This document shows, piece after piece, positions 28,001 through 35,952 of a DNA stretch of 46,475 bases. The notes under the pieces were generated by a model. That model was not told the DNA's origin. It saw only the letters and a program-made list of their open reading frames with translations, and ran no database searches. Positions within the stretch are counted from its first letter, which is position 1, and each line of letters opens with the position of its first letter. The translations under genes and the position numbers were made by a program. This DNA is from CAVEFW01 sp963643505 (GTDB taxonomy: Bacteria > Actinomycetota > Coriobacteriia > Coriobacteriales > Eggerthellaceae), in the NCBI GenBank assembly GCA_963643505.1, contig CAVIKF010000013.1, positions 1 through 46,475 of the forward strand, read 5' to 3'.

Positions 28001-29965
28001 GGTGCCGGTATCTTGGACATCTCCGCTGCTGTCCACGCCTTGTCGGGCATTGTCATCTCCAATGACGACACCACCGTGTTCAGTGGCGACGTGTTGCAGA
28101 TGGCTTGTCGTTCCACCAATGGGACTTCGGTCGAAGGTGTTGTGTGGAGCGTTGTCGACGGTACCGGTTCAGCCACGATCGATGCAAGCACGGGTCTTTT
28201 GAGCGCGCTCATGCCGGGCACGGTGACCGTCTCGGTGAAGTTTGCCAACATGGAGGAGGAGGCTGACTCGGTCACGGTGACGGTCAAGCCGCTTGAGGTG
28301 GGATCATCCCCGAAGGTCGCGCCCGGTGAGACTGGCCTCGACGTCTCTTGGGAGGCAAACTCCTTGGCAGCAGGGTATATCCTGGAACGCTCGGAGGACG
28401 GTACCACATGGGATCGAATTGCGACCCTTGGCACGGATGTCCTTAGCTACCGTGACGCTGCCGTGGCAAAGAATCGCCTCTATTATTACCGGGTGACTCC
28501 GTTCTCCTCCGTATCCCAAGAGGGCACTGGCGCGCCTTCCGATGCTGGGTGTTCCATGCGCTTGCAGTTGATCACATTGATTGATGGAGAAACCTCGCTT
28601 GCCACCAGCGATGAGGCTCTCGCCTTGGCTGTTGACGTGTTCAAGGCCCGCGGCGTGGAGTTGGATGCGTTGGTGTTGGTTCCCGACTCCGATGACGCGT
28701 GGCTTGAAAACGCCGCCGCCCTCTCGCGGGCAGGCAATGGGTATGTGATTGCTGTCGGTGAGGAGGGGTTGAGCGAGGAGGCGCTTGCCGACATAGCGCA
28801 ACTCGCTCCTGGTGAGATTATCGTTTTGGGTTCTACGATCCAAATCTCTGACGAGGTTGCTGGGACGGTGGCTCGTGCGGCGTCCTCTGAGGTGGTGACG
28901 TCCTCTGCGGGTGCGGTGCCCTCTGCGGTGGTGACGCGCGTGAGCGGGGAGACTCGAGCCCAATTCGACGTGAGCGCCGCGAAACTCGGACTCGACCGCG
29001 GGGCGTGGGGTGACACCGTGGTGATCAGCTCGCCCTCCCACATGGACGAGGCGTATGCGGCGGCGGGGTACAGCCAGAGTTGCCAGGCCCCCATCCTGCT
29101 CACCAAGGACGAAGCCGCACCCTTTGCTGCATCGACTCTCTTGGCAGCCAAGCACTTCAAACATGCCATCGTGTTGGGCGACTCTGGTGCTGTGAAAACC
29201 AGCGCTGAGGGGTATCTGTCCCGCCAAGGACTCGAGGTGGGGCGAGTTGCCTCTGCCGGCGAGTTGACCGCCTTGGCGCAACTTGGGGTTGACCAGGGCA
29301 AAGCCTCCTTTACCATCGCGGGTGTAAACGCCTCTTCTTCCGTGGCTTTGACCCAGATCGCAGCCTCCCTCGTCGGGAACCTCGGTGGCGTCCTCCTCGG
29401 CGTTGACGACTTGTCCCTTGCTTCCTTCTCCACCCACTCCGATGACGTGGAGGCGGTGTTTGTGCTTGGGGCCGATGGCGAGTCTGTCGATGCGGGTGCT
29501 GCCATCGAGGTCGCTCTTTGTAGTGGCCAAGTCGCACCTGGGACTTTTACGGTCGGCGACCTTCCCTTTGCCGGTGGCTACAGGTTGATAACCTTCGAGC
29601 CTGAGAGCCTCCCGGCAGGAACGGGCGTGACTGTGGCGGGAACTTCCATGATGCGGAAGGGTGATACGCTTGTCGCCTTGTTGCCCAAGGAAAGCGCCGC
29701 AACGCTTACCGCGGATGACTTCGTGAGGTGCGTTGGCGCGCCTGAGTCAGTGAGAACGGACGGGGATGTGAGCGGAAACGGTCGTATAAACATCGCTGAT
29801 GCACAGGCGGCTTATGACGTTGCGTGCGGGCGATACGACGGGTTCGCGAGCCTGCCTATGGGGGCATGGCTTGCCGCGGATGTCAACGGGTCGGGATGCG
29901 TCGACGCCTCTGATGCCCGCGCCATCCAATATGCGGTGCACCATGATGGGACATTTATCGTCTAG
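19091..29965 (+). CDS. P2: giant secreted protein with GLUG blocks, C-terminal subtilisin, CWB2-like region and dockerin
   Basis: 3624 residues from 19091, where the protein opens with a proper signal peptide (MRSTPQTT...LSVVLIVGLSPTYSFADA); an upstream ATG at 19025 adds 22 residues. Numbering below is from 19025. GLUG-type blocks lie at about 136-475, 696-1022, 1190-1540 and 1550-1805. YQWY Ig domains (about 490-690) and a PEGA-like segment (about 1026-1115) come between. A poorly recognised region (about 1820-2530) contains IDIERYLTKWCGMS, vaguely like molybdopterin-binding domains. Then come a Cys-rich propeptide-like stretch and a peptidase S8 domain with D2740 (VLDTG), H2775 (HGTHVAG) and S2946 (SGTSMASP). 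Big_2, FN3, a CWB2-like cell-wall region (about 3300-3500) and a two-loop dockerin follow. The S8 domain late in the chain is unusual. The gene shares its upstream region with P1 and is followed by a terminator. Confidence 0.9.
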   Translation: MRSTPQTTSLIHKCLNVFLSVVLIVGLSPTYSFADAASANDPAAKQEAGVVEETPSTQSVDDFEVTATDVVDSEVLAIDGELVSPVAAEALGADTAPDFVARNVVTTLSYSGGTGSSDDPFLISNEADLVALSAAVNSGESQSGGYFKLVDDIEVTSSDWAPAGIFNSTTEYPFAGTFDGDGHSVTVAYTRSSGVTSPTGLFGYVKGTGISRGAATIKNVIVKGSLSSSQSYLGGVVGYAVNAVVEGCRNEATLSGYNNIGGIVGSCMKDGLTTTPDTVVIRRCHNAGNVSGSTMSYGRIGGIIGAFGTGVESEITDCLNTGSVTGKGTAVGGIAGYWYCVNSGIAYMDNCLNAGVVTGSSYSSSAASIVASFGGSMSGSVNNYITNVHSQVGKVYAGSVSTSAMLGYYYSNTSVSNYGLIVNSEMPLASTSDMMGKYFAQTETAPVLRWEAPLNPTVGKVSAEGLTDEGGLNVGAKATFTVDARLPKIGDGANGTMSYAWYRATSAQVDPATDTRLEGDAKSIEASVPASGTYYFYCVATNTLNGESSSLASELCEVTAISGIEPATPSVTTQPIGGITEQEGEDFELSVEVDKDVAGIGTLSYQWYKATGDTPNSADDQAISGATDPTFKASASYAGTYRYYCVVTNEFDLVKLSTTSSVATVEVKPAEISTAEELFALAARVNGPNIRSAGGDNVAGKTFVLTEDIDLGDAPWTPIGTYYYDNYSFSSSFMNEFSGIFDGQGHTITGLNVATENLSTWHTNYAGLFGYTLAATVRNLSVEGSVNASDMRYVGGIVGYAAGSSTLENLLFKGDVAASSRVAGVVGFIGQRDCNSFVTGCAAQGKVTASAYAGGIVGVAGNTTVANCYNWAEIDCPSHAAGIVGSVYSGFNLGGVSIGNCYNAGKIDAEDDGDEDTTDYYGAIVSDYATTYPSENYYLDSSCSRDAYMGSPNKNKAMTSADMRSNAFVSTLNAASDSDNPVFAASTTGGFPQFVWERQPVVCQVSLFVTPQEATGAEVHVYNDEGTEQFAAIVEGLEAGTYRYYLPVGTYKVVAKLYGYTKTEFELVVDQTDEPISQEIAMYEAPKQNVLFDVSAADGASTASAMLWLDSAEHGNLYQGVRNASVASLELPVGVYTYTWVLSDHMSVSGSFEVTEEGSADGTIIREGVELPIPAAWSGSVSKPVQNGEGYYLVTSGEELAWCAQWVNSGNSHMDMLLMAEIILNAPDNYANQWTPIGVGDYDYVTYDVNPFEGDFNGQGYTIQGLYIDNNEDYQGLFGVVGGDATFENFIVSGFVRTSGKDAAGVASFVDTTNATFTNVGSEVDVSANACVGGIVGEAKPGTTCAVTLKYCYNKGYITGTMATDYESDYAGGLVGCAFTGGETNLVIKSCYNTGDVVGLAHTAGGIIGTGSCTIDSVYNTGLVKHYSASDGYVNASGAIIGVWTETGVSITVENASYLSGSSPRDFGYVNTAPSTAATSFEGPEYFTTAILTDYDGFATRYGSSFNDGYPYLSWENVSREKPVVPSMPGSAENPHVISTPEDLVALSESVAAGRSYAAEYVVLANDIDMEGVAFNPIGNYRNSAGCYFSGNFDGQGHCIANLSINSPTTSYATDEGAGVGLFGHTRNATITHLEVTGEVSGTIWVGGIVGYGYATHVTNCLSRVNVSATPYEEGDGQGIYAGGIVGQSFAGAEGGGSVTGCAYFGTSSEAAITVLGTSKAAVAGNYYLNSKNTCGTDKGDQGATGVASLDTREIAWALNTLDGTQPNDLIWGLSETGLCFCNGVDVLPSYRVLLDESVALLSASPEYRLADEGTTVTIDAVKKGYDLTSGVVVKTLNELGTYETIYTGVIPGEIPAGYSLPAVGADMYVSVNATFDRTTDYTLATQVVSADDGVDRSATVRFHNAAGMEISTAHKGDTVKAVIESIDETSQYKEASAFGYYDAAQTSTVDIELVENAYGREFEFVMPDADTAFKVVLEAKGTLPTERDGSLDVVAGAFHVANAAYADNGTLLNADFIVDDDGTAGITTRYYDHPQQVVSTIYSMEGGLTSDDYYSQWYSSLDGDGVRSIAQYTGIDIERYLTKWCGMSADLSDDTAVTFINADGESATLTVGDLSGFAYSSYQIDGPYAGDFMARGLPVLLAAGVNNEAFNPDELGPLCLVVGQNSYDEVGGGVVLSDVRKIVVGNVENAQTITHNAAPYSEYLDATIKIDVRRDGELVGSHTLSVSDVESYVAAHSESAVSQWITGTRFGEGGEIQYTEETDHYQGVNIWDMLLNDEELGITEYDLSDGKALFYEEPTSTIDPQYSFIAETSLAYLAGTSEGGYAANSTTMNNLKTTGVEPVLATAKNGLPLVKYYSDLGCVEDAYNYRGPFIAVLPHNEQAGVVVEGGGDMDAYISAYFGYIVLDLGEACDKTDLTWLIDAVNKDMTGFVASEDGSGVASDKGWVATDVWTTLAKALGDAEKLIGSSTAKVQEVNDAYDALIAAWQVSMDERHESTSVSVSVKEGVGDAFTVADPASEKGELSCMVCEAACEAVCLAQEGTVCAKEVVTTEDGCYVADEILVVFDEETSQGWAYSTLSSVEEVDEGVLPLEISAADLDGNDTLVTVKLDEGTDVLSAVEEAKGLSGVVYAQPNFVYTALENDNVDELNAEAEAVSASGYGASSVFEPNFVPNDPALSTTTPSSSAANAWHLDSINAFEAWDVVRTNKTVTVAVLDTGCNLSHEELAGQVWQDYAYNAYLGSALTKDYQGHGTHVAGLVAAQADNGVGTAGASYNAMVLPIGVFDTQGEYCYTSTLVKAYTYLLSYADKLNIHVVNMSLGGYGSLDSDDYALMDSIAAAKDKNIVTVASGGNGDDYGNPYTKASYPSDFEDCVSVTALSTDGSTPTTWCDYNDNKDICAPGLNIYSTYYSSSSSYKVMSGTSMASPIVAGSMALLWAADPNLTVDEAKKLIYDTAAPLTVPSGREGKYGAGILDISAAVHALSGIVISNDDTTVFSGDVLQMACRSTNGTSVEGVVWSVVDGTGSATIDASTGLLSALMPGTVTVSVKFANMEEEADSVTVTVKPLEVGSSPKVAPGETGLDVSWEANSLAAGYILERSEDGTTWDRIATLGTDVLSYRDAAVAKNRLYYYRVTPFSSVSQEGTGAPSDAGCSMRLQLITLIDGETSLATSDEALALAVDVFKARGVELDALVLVPDSDDAWLENAAALSRAGNGYVIAVGEEGLSEEALADIAQLAPGEIIVLGSTIQISDEVAGTVARAASSEVVTSSAGAVPSAVVTRVSGETRAQFDVSAAKLGLDRGAWGDTVVISSPSHMDEAYAAAGYSQSCQAPILLTKDEAAPFAASTLLAAKHFKHAIVLGDSGAVKTSAEGYLSRQGLEVGRVASAGELTALAQLGVDQGKASFTIAGVNASSSVALTQIAASLVGNLGGVLLGVDDLSLASFSTHSDDVEAVFVLGADGESVDAGAAIEVALCSGQVAPGTFTVGDLPFAGGYRLITFEPESLPAGTGVTVAGTSMMRKGDTLVALLPKESAATLTADDFVRCVGAPESVRTDGDVSGNGRINIADAQAAYDVACGRYDGFASLPMGAWLAADVNGSGCVDASDARAIQYAVHHDGTFIV

Positions 29966-29985
29966 TTCACCTCGATCGCTTGCAT

Positions 29986-30015
29986 GAAGGGGTTCCTTTT
30001 AGAGGCCCTTCTTTT
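29986..30015 (+). terminator. Intrinsic terminator after P2
   Basis: GAAGGG (29986-29991) pairs with CCCTTC (30006-30011). A small inner pairing is possible (CCT/AGG), and TTTT follows. Confidence 0.7.
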
Positions 30016-30079
30016 GCCCACGTTTGGAGGCGATGCGAATTATCTATACATCTTCTCTCGCGAGTGCTCTCGGCGACGG

Positions 30080-30129
30080 TTCGAATTATTCATATATCCC
30101 ATCTTAAATATATATGGTTCAGCTTCGAA
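30080..30129. promoter_or_regulatory. AT-rich nested inverted repeat upstream of P3
   Basis: TTCGAA occurs at 30080 and 30124, flanking CATATAT (30091-30097) and ATATATG (30110-30116). The TTCGAA core resembles half of the P1/P2 operator. It lies about 130-180 bp before P3 and may be a regulator site. The rest of the 292-bp P2-P3 gap shows only the terminator and the P3 ribosome site. Confidence 0.4.
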
Positions 30130-30257
30130 ATGGATAAACGTATGGGTGTTAGTGATTTGTGAAGTAAAGTAACTGTTCTTGTCAGATTATTCTCAAGCAA
30201 GATGTAAAATGCAGTTGGTTATGCTTGAAAAAGTATAAAAAAGGGAAGGGGTAGTAC

Positions 30258-33200
30258 ATGAAAAAGAACAAGACCGATTCAGTTTTGGCAAAGGAAGGGG
30301 GAGCGAAAATCATGTGGGCCAAACGCGTGTTGAACACGTTGTTGTCGACAGTGCTTGTCGTCGGTCTCATGCCGTCGATGTCATGGGCTGATGACGTGAA
30401 GGCGGCGGACGGGGCATCGTCGCCGGAGTCGATCGTGGCCACAGTCGACGCAGAACCCGAGGTTTCAACCGAGGTTGCAAGCGAGGCTTTGATCGTTGCC
30501 GAAACCGAGGTTGCGCCCCTGGTTGCCAATTCCGCAGTCGAGCCTATGGACGTTTCCGGCGATACGGTTACGATCGGAACGGGAACGGGTAGTAGCCACT
30601 ACGGCCCCTACTACAATTACTACAAGAACTCTGGCGTTCAGATGATTTATACCGCCAGCGAAATTGAGAGCGCAGGCACCATCAACGCGATTGCGTTCTA
30701 TTGCTCGACCGTAGACAGCAATGCGTGTTCTGTTTTCAAGGTGTATATGGGGCACACTTCCAAGACCGCTTTCAGCAGCACCAGCGACTACGTAGCTGCC
30801 AGCGACCTGACGTTGGTCTATGACAACAGCTCCTACGTTTTAGGTTCCGCTACCGGGTGGGAAACGATTGAGCTGCAGACTCCCTTTGAGTATGACGGTA
30901 CCGACAACTTGGTCATTGCTGTCTATCGTCAAGCCAGCAATTGCAGCAACGCAAAGTACTACTATACGAGCACGGAGAACAGCGTTCTTTATCGTGGTAA
31001 CGATACCTCCAATGGCTGTGGCATCGTCGACAACACGTCTAATTACACCAAGGGTTCCTATCGTCCCAATCTCCAGCTGACTATTGAGACGTGCGACCAC
31101 ACTGCGAAGACTTTCCATGCTGCGGTACCCCATACCTGCACTACGGACGGTAACGTCGCTTACTCCAGTTGCGACAGTTGCGGCAAGTACTTTGATGCCG
31201 ACGGCAACAAGCTGAACAGCATCGTCGATCCTGCTGCGCATGTCTACGGTGAAGGTACCCAGACCATTGCACCAACCTGTGGTGAGACGGGCATCATGAC
31301 CTACACCTGCAGCGTGTGCGATGCGGCCACCGAAGGACATGTGAAGACTGAGGTTATCCCCGCCACCAAGGCCCATAACTTCGTCGACGGCGTCTGCACC
31401 AACCTGTTGCGTGACGGCTCCACGGTTTGTGGCGCCCTGGACCAGTGGGATGGCACCACGCTCACTGAGCCCGCCCAGGTAGATGGCGTGTACCAGATTA
31501 CCGAAGGCGCGGAATTGGCTTGGTTCATGAAAGAGGCCACTGCAAGCGCTTACGCGGGGAATGCCATCCTGACTCGCAACATCAACATGGGTACGCTGGC
31601 GAGTTGGTATACCGTGGGCGGCTCCTCTGGGGCAAATGGCTATCAGGGAACCTTCGATGGCAATGGCAAGTCCATCACCATGAACCTGACCTGCACAAGT
31701 GGTCCTGCCACGTTGTTCAAGTGCATCGGCACCAACGGTGTTGTGAAGAACTTGACGCTGAACGGCTCTTTTGCCTCTAACCTCTCAAGCACGGGTTATG
31801 CGGTAGCCGCAATGACCTATTGCAACTACGGCACCATCACGAATTGTGTGAATAACGCTGCCATGTCTGCAACGAGCACTAGCGCCACTGCCTATGCTGC
31901 TGGCTTCGCTGGTTACCAAAACTACGGTGCTATTAATCACTGCGTCAACCACGGCAACATTACTTCTGCTACCACCAGCACATACGGCAGCGCGTATGCG
32001 GCAGGAATCGCTGGCTATATGTCTTCTAATGCAGCTGGCGTGAACGGCTATAACGTGACCGTGGAGTACTGCTACAACGATGGCGCCATCAATGCCTCCA
32101 CCACCGGTACGAATTCTAACTGCTATGCGCGTTCTGGTGGAATCATCGGCTACCATAGCTACAACTCCAATGGATACTTTTACGTTAACAACTGCTTGAA
32201 CGCCGGCGCGGTTCAAACGGGCAAGCAAATTGGTGGCATTATTGCCGCCGTGGCCTACTCTCCTAGCTATGTGGGCAACCAGGTCTATAAGGATTGCTTC
32301 TATGTAGAGGGAACAGCAGAACAGCTGTATAACTCTACGAGCACCTCCGCCGATGCAATCACGATGACCAACTGCGGTTCCGCCTCCTCAAGTAACGTTG
32401 GGGATGCGATGTGGGTCGAGGAGAACCTGGGCGCGTGGTTTATCGATGTCTTGGGCCTGACTCCCACTCCTACCTATAACATCACCTTCGCGGTCTCCCA
32501 TGCAACCGTGAAAGTCGACGGAGAAGCGGTGACATCTGCTTCCGTCAAGGGAGGCAAGACCCAAAGCTTTACCGTTGAGGCTGACGAGGGTTATGGCATT
32601 GACAGCGTCACCTTCGGCTCTGAAGTTTTGACTGCTGTTGACGGTGTCTACACTACGCCGCTTGTTACCGCTGCGACGACGGTTACCGTGGCCACCCACG
32701 AACATGTTTGGAACGACGGTGTCGTGACCACCAATGCAACCTGCGGTACCGACGGGCAGCGGGATTATGCTTGCACTGTTGGCACATGTAGCGCCGTCAA
32801 GAACGAGGTCATCCCTGCTACGGGCAAACACGACATTAAAGCGGTAGCCAAGGTTGAACCCACCTGCACGGAACCCGGAGCAGAGGCCCACTATAAGTGC
32901 AGCACTTGCGAGAAGCTCTTCTCTGACGCAGAAGGCACGACCGGGATTTCTGCTCCTGTTGCCATTCTTGCCACGGGTCACAATTACACGGGTGCAGTGA
33001 CTTCCAACAACAACGGCACGCATAGCGTTTCCTGCGTCAATGGATGCGGCACTCCCCAGATCGTTGATTGCACCATGGAAGACACCACGGTGGCGACCGA
33101 AGCCGGTTGCACGACCGAAGGCGCCATGAACACGGAATGCTCCATTTGTAGCTATAAGAGCACGCGTGTCATTCCGGCTGCGGGCCATACCTATGTCAAC

Positions 33201-35795
33201 GGCGTGTGCTCCGTTTGCAGCGCTTACGAGCCTTTGACCATTGGTACTGGCACGAGCCAGAATGCCTATCCGTATGTAAGCAATTACAAGAACTCCATCG
33301 TTTCCATCATCTACTCTGCAGACGAGATGGGTAAGAGCGGTGCCATCAGCAGTATCGCATTCGACCAGACCACCACGGGTTATGCCCACCAAACCACTCG
33401 CTGCGAGATCTGGCTTGGTCATGTCTCCGCTTCCCAGATTTCTGAAACCGACGCTTCAACGTGGCGCGCAGAAGACCTGACCCAGGTCTACAGCGGCACT
33501 CCGAACATGGGCGCCTCTGTGGGTTGGGAGACCTATGAGTTCAACATGAACGAGGGCTCCTTCAACTATGACAAGGACCGCGGCAACTTGGTCGTTGTGT
33601 TCATCCAGGATAGCGCGTCGTACAGCTCGAATGGTCCCAAGTATTACGCCTCCAGCGTCGCAGGCACCGTTGGCTATATGAACAGCGACTCCAAGAACTT
33701 CACCAAGGATTCAGATATCACCAAGGTTGCGGGCTATCGCCCCAATATCCGTATGGATTTCGTACCTGAGGCGGCATGCGATCACCAGCTGCAACAGGTG
33801 GCTGCCGTTCCTGCAACTTGCACTGCTCCCGGCACACAGGCGTACTTCCAGTGCAAGACGTGCGACAAGATGTTCGCCGACGCTGAGGCCACCACACGCA
33901 TCTTTGCGCCCGTTGAGATTCCCCAGCTTGATCATAGCTACAAATATGCCGACAAAAATGATGGCACCCATGTAAAGACGTGCGCAACCTGTGATACGGT
34001 CCAAGAAGTCGAAGCTTGTGACTTTACGAGCAACCCGATCTACCAACCCGGTCCTGACGGCTACTACTATTGCCTGTGCGGTTCCAAGGCTTCCAAGAGT
34101 GTTGTCGAGCATCCGGTCTTGACGGTGGCCAACGAGTTGGTTTCTGGCAAGCAATATGTCATCGCCTACGACGGCCATGCTTTGACTGCCGGTGCGCCGA
34201 GCTCTGGCCATATGGCCGCGACGACGATTGACGTCACCACCACTAATCCCGAGGATATTGCCGAGGCTCTCATCTGGACCTTTGATGGATCTCACCTGAC
34301 CATCAAGCCGACCTCAGGGAACACCAACAACTACACGTACTATCTTTGCAACACGACGTATAACCAATATTTGATGTATGCGAGTACGATTTCAGGATAT
34401 TTAGCGTCAACTTGGGCCATGACGGACGGCGTTCTCCAAAACACTAACACGTCGATCAAGTATCCTTTCATTGCGTATTACGATTCCACCAGCAACTTCT
34501 ACGGTTCTGCCGTCGCTTCCGATGAGGAGAATGGCATCCATAAGGTAACCGTATACGAGGTCGGCGAAGGTTCCGTTGCCACGTACACCCATGTGCCTAA
34601 GGTAGCTGCTCCCGTGACCGTAAACGGTGTGACTATCACCGCCCAGGATATCGAAAGGTATGCCACGGACGTCACCCTCCAGAAGAAGGGCGTTGACACA
34701 GAGATTCATGGCGCCAAGCTCTCCGACTTGCTCGAAACCAAGGGCGTGACCATGCCCGTGACATATCACCTGTCCTTCTCCGCTGCGGACAAGACGACCG
34801 GCGAGCAGGTTGCCTACACCAAGTGGTATCCATCCGACTCCGACATAGACGGAATCTACCTGTTCGTAGACTCCGACTACAAGATTTGCACCGCTGCCGA
34901 CCAGGCTGTCGGAGGATACAAATGGATCTCCGACTTTAGCGCAATTACGATTGACGACCACACCTACGTCGACGGTGCCTGCGCCTATTGCGGCGTAGCA
35001 GAGCCCCCGGCACCCGTCTACGACTGCAAGGCCTACATCCGCCTGCTGTTCAGCAAGTTGCTGTGCACAGACCCCCCGAGTGCAAGCGAGGAGGCCCGTT
35101 GGGCGAACCTCCTGAAGGAGCGCGGAGCCGACTACGTCATCAAGCAGCTGATCGCCCTGCCGGCCTGGAGCGAGGCGGACCTGTCCAACGAGGAGATCGT
35201 GGCGCGCCTCTACCACTCCGTGATGGAGAAGGACGAGCCCACGGAGCAGAACGTCTCCTACTGGACCAAGTTCCTGAGCAGCGGCAACAGCGTCGAGGCC
35301 ATGGTCGACAAGTTCGCCACCTCGAGCAACTTCAAGGCCGTCGGCAACAAGTACGGGATCTACACCGAGGCGGTCGAGAACGCAACGGTTGATAAGTACA
35401 CGGGTTCCGCATGGGTGGTGAGGTTCTTCCCCACCGCCGAGTACGAGGAGGGCACCGCGCCCACGTTCGACGGCCAGGACATGGTGTGGCTGGAGCCCGA
35501 GAGGTGCTGGGCGGTCGTGGTGTTCGAGAGGGTCGGGACCGTCACCGCCGCCAATATGGACATGAACGAGGCCGCGACGCAGGTCGCCCGCGCCAGCCGC
35601 ACGGGGGACGTCAGCGGCAACGGCGTCGTGGACATCGTCGACGCCCAGATCGCCTACGACCTCGCCAGCAAGGACGCGTCCGCCCTCACCGCCGCGGTGA
35701 CGCAGCGGATGTGGCTGGAGGCGGACGTCAACGGCGACGGCGCGGTCGACGCGGCCGACGCCCGCGCGATCCAGTACCTTTGCCACAAAGGGTAG
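30258..35795 (+). CDS. P3: giant secreted Cys-rich adhesin-like protein with DUF4214 and dockerin
   Basis: 1845 residues; ATG after AAGGGAAGGGG, with a second possible start at 30312. The signal peptide (VLNTLLSTVLVVGLMPSMSWA) resembles that of P2. A beta-rich domain occurs twice (about 105-278 and 993-1171; TIGTGT, YKNS, IYxAxE, GWET, YRPN). Between and after the copies are CxxC ribbon-like repeats (about 278-393, 815-995 and 1172-1290; for example CDSCGKYF, CSTCEKLF, CKTCDKMF) that could bind metal or form disulfides. A GLUG-type block (about 398-722) has repeated Cys-Asn/Val-Asn strands. DUF4214 (about 1588-1697) and a two-loop dockerin (about 1780-1845) end the protein. No protease motif is seen, so it could be a substrate or scaffold partner of P1/P2. 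It has its own leader after the P2 terminator. From 35076 onward the coding sequence is identical to P1. Confidence 0.88.
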   Translation: MKKNKTDSVLAKEGGAKIMWAKRVLNTLLSTVLVVGLMPSMSWADDVKAADGASSPESIVATVDAEPEVSTEVASEALIVAETEVAPLVANSAVEPMDVSGDTVTIGTGTGSSHYGPYYNYYKNSGVQMIYTASEIESAGTINAIAFYCSTVDSNACSVFKVYMGHTSKTAFSSTSDYVAASDLTLVYDNSSYVLGSATGWETIELQTPFEYDGTDNLVIAVYRQASNCSNAKYYYTSTENSVLYRGNDTSNGCGIVDNTSNYTKGSYRPNLQLTIETCDHTAKTFHAAVPHTCTTDGNVAYSSCDSCGKYFDADGNKLNSIVDPAAHVYGEGTQTIAPTCGETGIMTYTCSVCDAATEGHVKTEVIPATKAHNFVDGVCTNLLRDGSTVCGALDQWDGTTLTEPAQVDGVYQITEGAELAWFMKEATASAYAGNAILTRNINMGTLASWYTVGGSSGANGYQGTFDGNGKSITMNLTCTSGPATLFKCIGTNGVVKNLTLNGSFASNLSSTGYAVAAMTYCNYGTITNCVNNAAMSATSTSATAYAAGFAGYQNYGAINHCVNHGNITSATTSTYGSAYAAGIAGYMSSNAAGVNGYNVTVEYCYNDGAINASTTGTNSNCYARSGGIIGYHSYNSNGYFYVNNCLNAGAVQTGKQIGGIIAAVAYSPSYVGNQVYKDCFYVEGTAEQLYNSTSTSADAITMTNCGSASSSNVGDAMWVEENLGAWFIDVLGLTPTPTYNITFAVSHATVKVDGEAVTSASVKGGKTQSFTVEADEGYGIDSVTFGSEVLTAVDGVYTTPLVTAATTVTVATHEHVWNDGVVTTNATCGTDGQRDYACTVGTCSAVKNEVIPATGKHDIKAVAKVEPTCTEPGAEAHYKCSTCEKLFSDAEGTTGISAPVAILATGHNYTGAVTSNNNGTHSVSCVNGCGTPQIVDCTMEDTTVATEAGCTTEGAMNTECSICSYKSTRVIPAAGHTYVNGVCSVCSAYEPLTIGTGTSQNAYPYVSNYKNSIVSIIYSADEMGKSGAISSIAFDQTTTGYAHQTTRCEIWLGHVSASQISETDASTWRAEDLTQVYSGTPNMGASVGWETYEFNMNEGSFNYDKDRGNLVVVFIQDSASYSSNGPKYYASSVAGTVGYMNSDSKNFTKDSDITKVAGYRPNIRMDFVPEAACDHQLQQVAAVPATCTAPGTQAYFQCKTCDKMFADAEATTRIFAPVEIPQLDHSYKYADKNDGTHVKTCATCDTVQEVEACDFTSNPIYQPGPDGYYYCLCGSKASKSVVEHPVLTVANELVSGKQYVIAYDGHALTAGAPSSGHMAATTIDVTTTNPEDIAEALIWTFDGSHLTIKPTSGNTNNYTYYLCNTTYNQYLMYASTISGYLASTWAMTDGVLQNTNTSIKYPFIAYYDSTSNFYGSAVASDEENGIHKVTVYEVGEGSVATYTHVPKVAAPVTVNGVTITAQDIERYATDVTLQKKGVDTEIHGAKLSDLLETKGVTMPVTYHLSFSAADKTTGEQVAYTKWYPSDSDIDGIYLFVDSDYKICTAADQAVGGYKWISDFSAITIDDHTYVDGACAYCGVAEPPAPVYDCKAYIRLLFSKLLCTDPPSASEEARWANLLKERGADYVIKQLIALPAWSEADLSNEEIVARLYHSVMEKDEPTEQNVSYWTKFLSSGNSVEAMVDKFATSSNFKAVGNKYGIYTEAVENATVDKYTGSAWVVRFFPTAEYEEGTAPTFDGQDMVWLEPERCWAVVVFERVGTVTAANMDMNEAATQVARASRTGDVSGNGVVDIVDAQIAYDLASKDASALTAAVTQRMWLEADVNGDGAVDAADARAIQYLCHKG
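35001..35795 (+). repeat. DUF4214-dockerin cassette, copy in P3
   Basis: 795 bp beginning at the EPPAP linker; partner of 10681-11484 in the opposite orientation. Codon choice is far more GC-rich than in the preceding part of P3. Confidence 0.95.
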
Positions 35796-35841
35796 CGGCG
35801 CCGAGGCGGCCACGCGAGGCGGCCGACGTGCAGCGCGCCGT

Positions 35842-35879
35842 GCCAGGTGTCGCCTGACGTGCGACACGCGACGTCTGGC
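35842..35879. other. GC-rich dyad 3' of P3
   Basis: Mirror of 10597-10634. Confidence 0.45.
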
Positions 35880-35915
35880 CGGTAACGCTCGTCCGGGTAA
35901 GAGAACGAGAAAGAC

Positions 35916-35942
35916 AGGAGGCTCCCCGTCGGGGAGCCTCCT
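35916..35942. terminator. Bidirectional terminator, right arm
   Basis: Mirror of 10534-10560. It would end P3 (TTTTG follows on the plus strand) and the right-arm ppk. Confidence 0.9.
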
Positions 35943-35952
35943 TTTGTTCGCA

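Noticed and set aside
10681..35795. Cellulosome
   Set aside because: Dockerins are present but there is no cohesin, scaffoldin, glycoside hydrolase or carbohydrate-binding module in the window.
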